This document shows, one piece after another, positions 23,941 through 35,400 of a DNA stretch of 64,000 bases; positions within the stretch are counted from its first letter, which is position 1, and every line of letters begins with the position of its first letter. Position numbers and translations under genes: made by a program. Source of the stretch: Liolophura sinensis (taxonomy: Eukaryota; Mollusca; Polyplacophora; Chitonida; Chitonidae); NCBI RefSeq assembly GCF_032854445.1, contig NC_088301.1:52377187-52441186 (forward strand), read 5' to 3'. The notes beneath the pieces were generated by a model. The model was not told the DNA's origin. It searched no databases and saw only the letters and a list, made by a program, of their open reading frames with translations.

Positions 23941-24400
23941 AAATTACAGCAGATCTATGTGTAGCACCAGAAATCGAAATGGAACATTATAAGGTACAAT
24001 CGAGTGAAGCGTCAACATTTTAAAAACAGTTTGTTTATCGGAGGGTAAAAAGTACAACGCAGAAGCGCTTTATCACCACTGTAAGTAATTTTTACACGAA
24101 CATCTCCATATTTTTCATGTACATATTTATCAAAAAATAATTATGAAAAAGATACTGCAAAAGAGAATTTTTACAGAAAAATGAATAAAGGTATGCTAAA
24201 AAAATCGAAAAGCATTTTCTCTAATCCTTAATCTGTTTCACGCGTTTTTGATTTGCCGTCAATGCTCGGAAATATTCGGAAATGACATCATCAATGAAAA
24301 TACAGGGACAGCCTTGACAATGGGTTCTTTGTGTCGCAGCAAAGTGTATGGAGTTTAGCACTATGAACTACAAAGATTAGGTTAACTCATGCTTCATTTT

Positions 24401-26040
24401 TCCCCAAACAATATGGACGTCTCATATATCAATGTGTTGCTTGTGGTTTAAAGCGTCGAAAGATAATTTTGGTAATGTGTATGATTTTACAGTGAGCTGA
24501 ATACACGCGACAAGTTAAAAGAAACAGACTTTAGGCATAACATACCATACCTTTCTTTAGCTTTTTCTGTTGCCTATTGCTTTTTGATATAGTTTAACCC
24601 AAGAGACAATAACACCTTGCAGTAATCAGTTGTTTCTTGAAAGATGTGACTGTTGCTTCACCTGGGTTCATTTCACAATTTTTGAGGTCTCTATATTTTT
24701 TTTACCCTGCCAACATACATGTAGTTACTTCAACAGCAAGAAAGCAAACATGTATATGCATCTGTACAGTTTTGTACATTACAGGATACTACTATTCACC
24801 GGATACTATCATACAGGATACTACCATACACCGAATGGAGATAACTCTTGCTGTTATAATATCTTGCTGAAATGCAAGTTTTAATTTGTTGATTTCTGTT
24901 TAAAATGGCGGAATATTTTCTCTGCTCAAACGCTAGCTGTTTACCGACAAGCGACATTGTAGCTTAAAATGTCGCCTTCCGGTCAGTGAATTGCGCATTG
25001 CAGCAAAAGGAATTACCTGCTAACTGATACATATGTGTCATGAACCTAGTTCATAAACCTGTATACCAAAAATGAAAACTATCTGGTTTTTTTCCATGGA
25101 ATCCAAACATTTGATTGACATCAGCAGTTTATACAGAAACCTAGTTGATCTTAGTATGCACCTGCGCAAGATCTTTATGAAATCTATAAGATCTTTATCT
25201 GAAGCACTTTGACATATATTGTGATGATGTCATTCAGACGGACGCACAGACATTGTGCCGATGAAATAAAAAAGAACAGATGCCATCACTTGCTTTAATT
25301 AGATCACCGTGGCGACGAAATCGTTCAAAAGCACCATTTACCGGAATTCCCATAATTGCAACAATCTTGACAGGTGATCTTGTTCATTGGGCCTACTCCT
25401 TGCAAAATCTCATTTTTTCGTTGAGGAGCATTGTTTTGTAAAAATGAAGTGAACATATAATACTGAAGAGTAGGTCAGTATAATATCACTGGGTGCAGGG
25501 CTGTGCCTTGGATTTGAGTCATACGCGAGATGGACGAACTCGGGATACGATGTCTCTTTTATGGCTCAGTACTGTTCTAGTTACATCATTCCAAACTGTA
25601 CGTGGGAAGGTCTGTCAGCAACCTGCTTCTATATCCTTTGGTGGGAATAAGCGTTCGGTCCCATCCGTAGAATGGTTTGGGTTTATATAAAGTTCGTTAA
25701 AGAATGAATGAATAAATGCTTAGGGTTTTAACGCTCAAACCATTGTTCTACCAAAGCGGCCTAGTTCGTTGAAGTTGACAGGCTTCCAAAAATATCCTAC
25801 ATATACCCGCAGACAGCTGGTGAAAATTGATGCGAAGAAATGCCTCGCCCAATGGTCTTTAGTATATAATTTATTATATAGAGAAACATATATTATGGAT
25901 GCTGTCATAGGAACTATCGCTCATACGAGCACAATGTGATGCAGCGTTAGTTCAAGTACACATCAGAATGAAAAATAATACAAACTGCACTCACAAAAGA
26001 AAAGAAAAATTAACGACGTTGATCTACATGTATGAATCAT
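24401..26040. other. Gene-free stretch with one SINE1 core fragment
   Basis: Only a 30-bp SINE1 core (25597-25626, TGTACGTGGGAAGGTCTGTC) and a short repeat of GGATACTAC-type units (24783-24835) are recognised. No gene supported. Confidence 0.45.
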
Positions 26041-26048
26041 GCTGTAAA

Positions 26049-26054
26049 TTTATT
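26049..26054 (-). promoter_or_regulatory. Poly(A) signal of the sulfotransferase-like gene
   Basis: AATAAA on the minus strand about 46 nt after the stop codon at 26100. Confidence 0.6.
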
Positions 26055-26099
26055 TTCACCCTTCATCGTGTTGAGGCACCGTGTTATTCAAATTGGTTT

Positions 26100-27219
26100 T
26101 CATTTTACTACGCTTGGGTTTGACTGACGCTGTCTTAACAGTTTTACAAACTTTGTTTCGCTCATATGCAAAAATTTACAATCATATCGGGTTAATATAA
26201 TTTTTTTTTCAAAATGCGATGCTGCAAATGTCAGTTCAGCATTTTTAACATTAACCTGTGTTTCACAAAATGTTTGGACTCGTTTAAGATATGACTTAAA
26301 CAATTTAGTTTCCTCCCAAAAGTCCCTACCTTGTGATTCTATTTCTTTAGTTATTTTAGTATGAAAGTGTTCATAAAGCTGATATTCAGACGATGCTAAC
26401 AATCGGTGCCGTTCTTGTATATCTCGTGGAATCCAGGGCTTAGGAGGTCCTTTAAAGTGCCATCGGTACAGTATATCCTTCATAGACCAACACATTCTAC
26501 GTTTTAGTAGTACTAAGCATTCATCCAGTAATTCTACTACCAATACTAAACTGATGTCCTTATCTAAAATTTTAATGTATTCTTCAACAAAGGTTTTGTT
26601 GGTGTACTGCGTTGGAGACAGGCCAAACGAAAAAGATATTCGATTAAGGGCGATAGATCCTCGTTGAAACATAGATGGCTCATAACGATATGGATCATTC
26701 AAATAGGTTCTAAGCAAACCAATAATATCCGTAGCTTTGGTCTTATTATTTCTAATAATTGTGTATCTGTATTCTTTGAAAAAGAGAAATGCAGACAAAA
26801 AGCGCTGAAATGGTTCTCTTATGGACGCAATGGTGGTTGTATCCGGCGGAAACATCCCCGCAAAGGCTTCCTTGTTGTATACAACATGCTGACATAGAAT
26901 ATCGTATGTCTTTACATCTTTGATAGGAAGCACATTATTTTGATTTACTGTTTCAAACAGACTGATCCACCAGTTTGATTTACGCGGTAATGCAAATGTT
27001 AAATTGTTGAACAGTCCATATCTTTGAAGAATCGAAGTTATTGTAGTGCTTGCTGCCTTATGTATCTTGATAAAAGCCACATGCATTTTTTGGTGGCACT
27101 TTGGTCTTAAATATCCAATCGCCTTCCTTTGTTTATAACCGCTAGCCATGTGGGGAGATCTTGATGCAAAAAGCTTCAACAAGGCTGTCAGCATTAACAA
27201 GCCACATAAAACCCATACT
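26100..27219 (-). CDS. Galactose 3-O-sulfotransferase-like protein, last exon
   Basis: Large terminal exon encoding 372 residues and a stop. It starts at a strong acceptor (T-rich tract, TATATTTCAG) at 27220 in phase 2, so at least one small upstream exon with the true start is missing; none was identified. The exon begins with a hydrophobic stretch VWVLCGLLMLTALLKLFA, a type II Golgi anchor. IKIHKAASTTITSIL (about exon residues 51-65) fits the PAPS 5'-phosphosulfate loop and SIREPFQRFLSAF (about 133-145) the 3'-phosphate site of the Gal3ST family. Family members transfer sulfate from PAPS to the 3-OH of galactose on glycolipids or glycans. Three N-X-T sites follow. The acceptor sugar cannot be told. 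An in-frame ATG inside the anchor would give a shortened protein. The usual family length of about 400 residues agrees. Confidence 0.82.
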
Positions 27220-27339
27220 CTGAAATATAAAAAAAAAATAAAGACAAAAAAATTGGAGAACTCTTGAACTGTAATCTTTGCACACAAACTGGATAATTAA
27301 TATCCGTCTTTTCAAGCTACGTGAGTTACAAATCATTAG

Positions 27340-30300
27340 TTAATACCGTAATGAAATAGCATATGACTCATTTAGTGGTGTGTGTCTGATTAAAAGTCAC
27401 AATTTATGAAAATAGTATATTTTTTGCATATAGCAACGATACAAACGGCATTGTAGTTACCCATAGGTTAGAGTGTCTCGTAAGGTGGCGAAGTCTCTGT
27501 AGGTGACCCGAGATGGGTCACACATAAAACATAAAATTGGAAGTCTTGGTAATTCGAACCCTGGCTTAGCGCTATAAGGATAAGATGACAGGCCTGTGAT
27601 ATAGACAATCTCCAAATTCCTTCACAATGTAGCCAACAAGGGTGAAGTGGATATGCTTAAAAGCGAAGCACCGTCATACAAGTTTCAAAATTTACCTTCT
27701 TCCGGCGATTTTTTCTGTGTGAATACAATTTGTCCACGCCATTCACCTAGTGTTTGACGCTCAATACTGTACTGAGCATATCCTCGGGTTAATATACGGT
27801 TATATGTGGCTTTCTGTTAAGAGCCATTCGTCACTCGGGGACACCGAACAGCAACGCTGACAGTATTTGACGTACATGGCAACGAGGCATGCGAGAAGAA
27901 TAACGCCTCAGTCTAAGCCAGGCTTTCAGCCATTTAACGCGTCTGGTCCTACCAAATCGCTCCTGGTGCCCATTCTCACCGGGGTCACACTGACCTAAAT
28001 TCATCACGCAATGAGCACATGATTTCACTCGAATGCCGACAACATAGACCTTTTGGCCTGAGGCATCGGCAATACGATATTAACGGCAACACAAAGAAAA
28101 ATGGATCCATTTTTTACCAAGTTAAGCCTGGGCCTATATCTGAAATGATACATGCAGTAGTGGAAGATAAAACGTATTTATGTTAGATTGGCATTTTTAG
28201 GTGTTGTGTACCATACTTTTATGATATATGTTGAATTAACTGTTTAAAAATGCAAACAATAGTTACATAGAAATAGGCAACTTGATCTATTGCTGTAACG
28301 GTATTGCGCCAAAGAATAATATACCTTCTAAATTCAACATTTCTTTAAATATGAACTCATGTCGCTAATTGATGTAAGAGTTGTTATTTAGCGTTACATA
28401 TACTTTTTATACAGACGCTTTGCCGCTGTGCGGTCAAAAACCGACGTCATTACTCACACCATTAGAAGAGAAGCACAGGGACCGGCGCGTGACATCTTCT
28501 GATGTAAGAGAAAATAATTGTCATATGTGAACCGATAAATACTCATTTTCGATTCAGATCACAGGGGCGTACAATTAAGTGTCTCAGAACGATGTTTTTT
28601 GCACATGTTGTTGTTAGTTTATAGAATCATTCAAAGTGTTTTAAAAATGAAAATTATTGACTCGTACGCAAAAGACAAGCGTTGCTATCGGCCGGCACGT
28701 GCGTCACTGACTCCGCAGGTATACAGAAAAAATATCCAACTCTTGAGGCTGTACTCCTCGACTCTTATGCAAATACAGTAACTTATCCAAGACAAACAGA
28801 CCAATAAGAAACCTAGAATTTTTACTGAGTTAAAATAATGTTAATTGTCATCCTGCAGTGTATAGTTTTCCACGTCTTATGACACTCGTCTTATTGGTCG
28901 AAGTACGATCTGCAGCACTGGTTACAATTCCATTAAGCTTCGCGTCCTGAGTTTGGATGCCGACTCATTTGGACTCATTATTTCGACACTTTATTTTGCC
29001 ATCATCAGAAAAATTATTTTGCCATCATCAGGAGTTTTCCTAATGATGGCAAAATAATGTGCCTTTCGTTTTGAGTTTAAATGAGTCTTTCGTTTTAGTG
29101 ACACTACTCGTGTATTACGTTAAATTTATCAGTGGAACATAACTTTCCTGCAACATATACTTTGGTAAAAATCGCATAGGTCTAGAATTACCAGTATACT
29201 GTAAATAACAGAATCAAGCATGAAGTTTAAGTATTAAGACTTATTTAAAGCCGATAATTCCATTGAGATTGTACATGGTCTACAGCAGGCAAAAAGAAGA
29301 CAACATGTGTGATCAGTAAATCAACAATAAGTGAAATCAACATCTTCTAAGATAATAACCAGTTAATATAGTATGTGTCTTCCATATTACGCGTGAATGA
29401 CAGGAAAATGCCAAAAATGATCATAGTGTGTCACGCCAGATAGAGAAGGTTTTATTTAATTCAAAACGGTCAGCAAATAATGTTTTTAAACTTCACTCTG
29501 TGGATTCAAATCCGGCCTTCAAGGGAGTCTAACCAGTTGAGTTTTTATCCCCAGTTTACAGGTGATATGACCAAATGGATCTTCTTGTCCAAACGGGATA
29601 ATCAAATTGCTGTGTATCTGCTTGTATTTTAAAGTGAGCCACAAAAACTCAATTAATTAACAAAGTAGTATTCCAGGAATTATCTAAAATATTTAAAATA
29701 CTCTACACCACTTATCAACAAAATAAATAGCAAACAATCGTCAGTACCTAGCACTCATTTGCCATTTTGCCATGTTATAGGTATCTAGCCTGACGTCATA
29801 AAACCATGGAGCTCTCCCGTATCATCGGTATTAAAGAATGTGACGATGAGAAAATACAAACAAAAACGCCTGATAATCAACCAAAAAGAATCGACCAGTG
29901 TAATTACCGAGGTCTTCAACTAGCGACAACGATTCTTATCCGTACAAGGTTGAGGCAATGGTAAAAAGGAAGAATTGTTAAATTTTAAAATCTTGCGCCC
30001 ATTATATTTTCCCTGCGCTTTAAGTTCTACGTGACCTACAGTTTACTTTAAACTTGGCGGTGTTAATTAATCACCACACCATCAAATATAGATCTATAAG
30101 ATATATACACCACCCAAAGCTAAGTAATTCAGTTTATATTTGAGTCACACCTTTTTTGCTTTCGACTTTGTTATCTATATTATATAATATGTATTCTAAA
30201 TGTAAAATGAAGAAACCCAACTCAATATTGCTAAGGAGGGCTGAAATAGTTGTATTGCTTGACCGTCTCACAAATAGCACTGTATCTTCCTTTTCTGAAA

Positions 30301-31340
30301 CAGCATTGCCACGAAATCACGCCCTTTCCAGTCCAATTGTTTCTCATTATACGGTGCTGAAAAAGACAGAGAGACAAAAATTGTAATAAAGTGTTTCCTA
30401 GCAAGAAATTCAGTCGATTGTCAGAAAAATCATTGATTGATGATTTGAAGGGGGATAACTCTTATAAAATGCAAAATACTCTTTCTCGTTGTGTATTAAT
30501 ACTTTTATGCTATGGGTTTGAGTTTGTAGATTCTTGAAAATAGTCACCCTGGTTTCCACTGATAATATTAGTCGCCTATAGTGACCTTGTAATTCTTGAG
30601 TACTCTGTTTTTTAACAACAAAATCAAAAACCAAAATTTTTCACATAGTGGTGGAACCACACAGTTCAAGATAAAAAGTTAACATCATTTTGAAATCTCT
30701 ACAAAAAAGCCATCTGGTTTGGTCTCAATGACATTGTACTTAATTGAAAAGATCATACAGACTTTACTTTCATTTAGAAAACATTTACGTTTCAATACAG
30801 GAGTTTCGAAATACCACGTCATGACAACAAAGTGATTTTCCATTTTGACGAGACGTCCTTCCTTACAGCGTAGTAGGATCAATCTGCCAATTTTAATATT
30901 GCATGGAATATAAAAATATACAGAAACCTAATGAAACACTATTAGACCGAACTTCTGAATTATGTTCTTCGGTGGGTTTTGGTTCCCAACATTGCGAAAA
31001 ACATTGATATTATTTCGGTAGTTTGATCTAAACACGAATAAGAGATGCCGCTCTAGTGCCATAGCTTGAAAGTCAAATAAAAGTCAAGTTCTGTTGTAAG
31101 CTGACGAAACGGACCGAAAGCCGAACTTGTTCTGAAGCTTGTCATGGTGAAGATATGTACACGCTTCAGTTCAATATGTCCAAAACAATCTGATCTCTAA
31201 CGTGTCATGCCTGAGCTCATGTAACAAGCTCCATTTCAGTACGATGAACCGTTTGAAAGAAGTCCGTAAAAACTGATGCCCGACATACTGACAAAGTGTG
31301 AAACTATAGCTCCCTCGGGTAGAGGCAGGGGAACAAATTC
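27340..31340. other. Gene-free stretch
   Basis: Probably includes the 5' exon(s) of the sulfotransferase-like gene, but none can be assigned. The only structure seen is the foldback at 28963-29100. A weak B-box-like stretch (GGTAATTCGAACCC, about 27550) may be an old SINE head. Confidence 0.4.
28963..29100. repeat. Small imperfect foldback repeat
   Basis: Left arm GACTCATTTGGACTCATTAT ... TTTATTTTGCCATCATCAG pairs with the right arm AATGATGGCAAAATAATGTG ... AAATGAGTC. The inner block ATTTTGCCATCATCAG is also duplicated directly. It looks like a short MITE-type hairpin. Confidence 0.6.
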
Positions 31341-31344
31341 TATT

Positions 31345-31460
31345 CATTAGTTTATTTGTTTATATGATTAGTGTTTTACGTTGTACTGAAATATTTCACT
31401 ATACCACTGAGGCCAGCAATACTGTGAAAGGAAACCGGGTAATCCCGGGGAGACAACATA
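31345..31460 (-). mobile_element. SINE1 3' fragment fused to gene A
   Basis: On the minus strand it runs from the GTTTCCTTTCAC block through GCTGGCCTCAGTGGTATAGT, GAAATATTTCAGTACAACG and TAAAACACTAATCATATAAA. That is the SINE1 3' end, in the sense direction of gene A and contiguous with its open frame. Confidence 0.75.
31351..31356 (-). promoter_or_regulatory. Poly(A) signal supplied by a SINE tail
   Basis: AATAAA on the minus strand, 11 nt after the shifted-frame stop of gene A, inside the SINE1 tail. Confidence 0.5.
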
Positions 31461-32455
31461 CCATGCAGTTTGGTTTGTTCCACATGGAGGACACTTTTCT
31501 GACGGCAACATACAACTTTGCGTGGCGAAGTCGAAGTTCCGGTTTTGAGGACACTGACCATACCCGGCGTACGTCTGGTTGGTGCACTGAATGTAAATGT
31601 TACAACGGCCATTTTCCTCGGGGTACAGCTGGTCTTGCTTCCAACACAGTTCGGTCTGAGGCCATTGAACTGTCTCGGAACGTCATATATACTAACGCAT
31701 TGTAGAAGTTCTGGGGAGAATATTTGCGGAATGTCGTTGAGTGGGTCACACCTTCTTACACTGATTGTTCTCTCTTGCTTGCATTCCACGAACACTGGTG
31801 TCCACATCCTGCGAGTGTCGAAGTGAAGACCATCAGAAGCATTGACACAGGAAGGCGTTACAGCCCAACACGGTCTGCAGTGGGCAACCTGGCATTGTCT
31901 TTTCCTGTATTCACCTGTAGAAAAATACCCACGTTTCTCTCACAAAGGATAAAGTAGCCTGAAAAGGTTTCCGTAAATTGTATGACATAGTCAGCAGGCA
32001 CTTTTTTCAATCAATTTCCATGAGACTGCGGGAAATTGCCGTGTTATCAAGCTTGCTATTCAATGAAACGGTTAGATCTCAAAGTGTTTTCAACATGCAT
32101 ATTTGATTTTATGGCCAATGTACAGTTACTATCACTTTCACAAAAAGCCTTCACAAATACTTTATCAAGAAAACTGAGTATTTTCAATAATAATAATGAG
32201 ATAAAGCATAAAATTACTTACACGGCGCTTTGGGTTCTTTTCTTGTCCCACATGTGACATTGACGAAGTCTTCACATTTCGAAGTTTCGCTGTTGAAGAG
32301 TTGGGGATAAGGACATTCGTCTAGAAGCTGCAAACCAAGTCTAGGGCGACGTTGGAAACCCATACTGCAGTTGTAGAAGAGGGCACAACCATCTGGATGA
32401 TGGAAAACACTTTCACCTAATGAACAGCGTTGCTGAGGCGTCAGATATTTCGGGG
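31368..32455 (-). CDS. Gene A, exons 2 and 3: chitin-binding modules, frameshifted, SINE-derived end
   Basis: Exon 2 (32455-32222) starts after TTTTTGTCTTTAG and ends at T|GTAAGT. It encodes a six-cysteine CBM14 domain with HHPDGCALFYNC and ECPYPQLF, the counterpart of exon 2 in genes B and C. Exon 3 (acceptor TTTTTCTACAG, start 31914) rebuilds the shared PC codon across the junction and encodes the proline/cysteine-rich module ending near FNGLRPNC, like gene B. After C-V at about 31643 one base is missing. The next frame continues with DQLYPEENGRCNIYIQC, colinear with the fourth module of gene B. That shifted frame runs into SINE1 and stops at TAA 31368; without the shift the stop is at 31376. 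The gene is either a recent pseudogene or carries an assembly error at one base. The likely first exon is 37890-38214. Product role: extracellular chitin binding, inferred. Confidence 0.7.
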
Positions 32456-32479
32456 CTAAAGACAAAAACAAACATTAAA

Positions 32480-35400
32480 ACAAATTATAAAAACTCTTTG
32501 CTATCTGTAAATGAAAATTATATTTCACCAATCCATTCACTTTAAATTTGCACGCAGAAGAGTAAAGATTCGCCAAATAAAGACATCACGTCGTTACAAT
32601 GCTACAGTACACATATTTCTTTTTGCCAATACGATGACAAAGAAGGACAAGATATTCCATTCGTTAGCTGTGGATTTGCTTCGGGCGCTAAGCTCAATTT
32701 TGCTATTTGTTGCGCAGCTCAGATGCAAAGTATGCACTATTGTTTACATAGATTTGCCAATCATTTTTTTTTTTGCACCAATAAGTGGTTAAATGTAGGA
32801 TAACACACAAATCCACTTACTTTAATCACACTTAGACAACTGACAACCATTGTCGTGGACATAGCTGACAGATTGAGGCTAGAGTAAAACTCCTGCAATA
32901 ATGAGGCGATAAATCCTTCCATGTACGAATAGCTCAGTGTGGGCTAATGGTACAATGCAATGCACTTAATCTACAATCCTCTTCAATGGTGAAGCGATCT
33001 CCACAGTATATATACGAATTCGGCTGCATCTGGCTCGATTGGGGGCTTTGAGCCTCTATGGGTTGTGAGGTAGGGGAGATATAGCTTTGCTCCACAGAAA
33101 TCTGACCGCCACCAAATAAGTAAAATCATGTGGTGTAAAGTGACACATTATCAAGTTAAACTACAACGAATTTAGCATTTTACAAAAAAATGTTACTTGG
33201 CCAAAATTCAAATGGTTAACAAGAATTTAGTAATCATACCAATTACCAATTATTTAGCAAAAGGAATTTATTGTTTATCGTACTTCTAACATAGGAAATT
33301 AATATTAAAGTCCACCAGAGATTAAGTAGGAGGGATTGGAAAGATTTTATCAGACTCGTCCTGGTTAAATTTGATTCATGACCTATAAACATCGCACTCC
33401 GGTATGGTAAATAATAGCCCGTGGCTCAATGCTTTACTTACGTTTTAAAAGGAGCAATGTATTTCTCAATGTATGGAACACGAGCACGCCACATTTGTCT
33501 CAAACTTAGCTGGCAAATCAACATTGCGTTTTTTAATGTGTAAGACCATTCAATCTATATTAACCCTTATCTATATTAAATCAAATCATAATTTATCTCT
33601 ATTTCTACACAGCACACATAGCAGTTACATATCACCCCTACAGCACATCATTACGATTCGTCAAAAGATTGGTATGCAGGAAAGTCATATCTTATCATTT
33701 TTGTTTATCACACTGAAGTAGAAACTACTATACGGTATTAAATTTTAACCTGATTGCTCAAAAATTTCTTTTTCTAATTGGAAGTTTCCTCTATGTGACT
33801 TTATTCAGGATTTACATCTTCAATTTAAAAGCCGTCATCTGTAACACGCATAACACATTCCTACAATGCTATCAAGATATAACCAATGAACAAATCAACC
33901 AGTAAGTCATTTTCTTAACCCCAGATTTACGAATAGCTACCAGCCTACGTTGTTAAATTGCGTAGACAGACACGTTTCCTATAATATGTTGCCTTTGTGG
34001 ACACTGAATTAAGTTATGCTAATACTGCATGAAAGACGAACTATTTTTAATCTTTTCATATTCAGTCCGCAGAAAAATTGCTCTGGTACAAAGTTTTAGA
34101 CGTAATAATCATCATGATTTATGATAGTTACTATACACCTTTTACTTGTGTACGTATGTGTTCAGGACAAAGTGAATATATTTATATTTGTTATGAACAA
34201 AACCGGAGCGCATGATGTCGACAAAGTTTTACCTTGGCTGACGACGGAAACAGCCCCACCAACCTGAGTACTCTTGGTAATGACAACATCGTTTTTTTTT
34301 AACCGTAACAATTATTTTTTGGATTAATCGCTATATCTATTTCACAAAACAAAGAAGAGGTCGTTCTGACCGTTTGTGTATATTACCTGCCAGGTATATG
34401 TACAGGCAATAACTTGCCGTTACACTTCAGCTAACAGGTATATTTCATACATGAATCACCTGTTGTGTTGACGAGAAGTTGACCCATATGACTACGTTAT
34501 AAGAGTAAACATCCTAGATGAACAATTAAACTGTATTTGAACGTAATTATATGGACTGGAAAGAACAATACAACTCAACCATAATTTCGGTTTAGATGAA
34601 GGCTACTCTTTTTGAAGGCTAATTTATTTTTCTTCAGTTCTTGTGTGAAACATATAACCTATCCGTTCTCATGCAGTAAGGTGTGACTTAAGAGAAAATT
34701 ATATGTAACGCAGCCTGTTTTACGCAATATTCTACCTATGACCTTCCAGGTAGATTTAGATTTTTAACGATCTTTTCACCAAGTTTTAGAGATAAGTTAA
34801 AACAAATAACGTAACTAAAGTGAGTTTAAGTACATTAGAGGAATTATTGGTCCAAATTTATAATAATTTACGGACATTTAACGGCTTGACGGCATTCTGT
34901 TTTTGCTCCCACTTATACATACAGAAAAGGAAGTTCAAAATTACGAATTACTACATCGTTGGCGACTTTGACACATTTCCATTACTCATTTAAATTGTAC
35001 ATATGTTAAACGTATATACCATACGCACTCTGTACACCTTCTGCCGGACACAAAATGTCTTTTCTGAATGTTAAATTTCTTTGATTGGTGCTTAACGCTG
35101 TTCTCTCTGACTTTACACATACATGATGGGAATGAGATTAAGGGGTGGTGGATACCGGAGTGTCCAGGTAAGTTTCTGGCCCTGCCAAATCACTTGACAA
35201 GCCTCACCTGAACTTCAGCTTATTAACTCACTGGGATGGGGCTGGATTGGCTGAGGCTAGACTACTGTTTATATTGGGTAATTGAGCCAGCGAAGACCAC
35301 GTTTAAATAAGACCATCAGTATATATTCTTTTCTTTACTAATGGAGCAACAAATCGATTTTCCCTTCAAGATATAGTGCAAAACAAGCAAAACTGTCCTA

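Larger units (their letters stand above)
22100..24400. repeat. Segmental tandem array, unit 3 (deleted) and start of a fourth
   Basis: 22100-22560 matches 7985-8660, 22565-22750 matches 9200-9430 and 22750-23060 matches 15095-15430. The gene copy at 23470 and its 3' flank (23940-24300) follow. At 24315-24400 the unit-start block appears again (GAGTTTAGCACTATGAACTA against GAGTTTAACACTATGAATTA at 22194), so a fourth, truncated unit begins. Most of the middle of unit 3 is missing. Confidence 0.7.

Noticed and set aside
26664-26897. Plus-strand open frame opposite the sulfotransferase-like exon
   Set aside because: Shadow of the well-supported minus-strand coding exon.
27142-27336. ATG in a second frame at the start of the sulfotransferase-like exon
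   Set aside because: The frame closes after a short run, while the other frame carries all the family motifs; a clear acceptor shows the exon starts by splicing.
27831-28028. Possible upstream exon of the sulfotransferase-like gene
   Set aside because: No hydrophobic anchor, no donor in the needed phase, and no similarity to the family.
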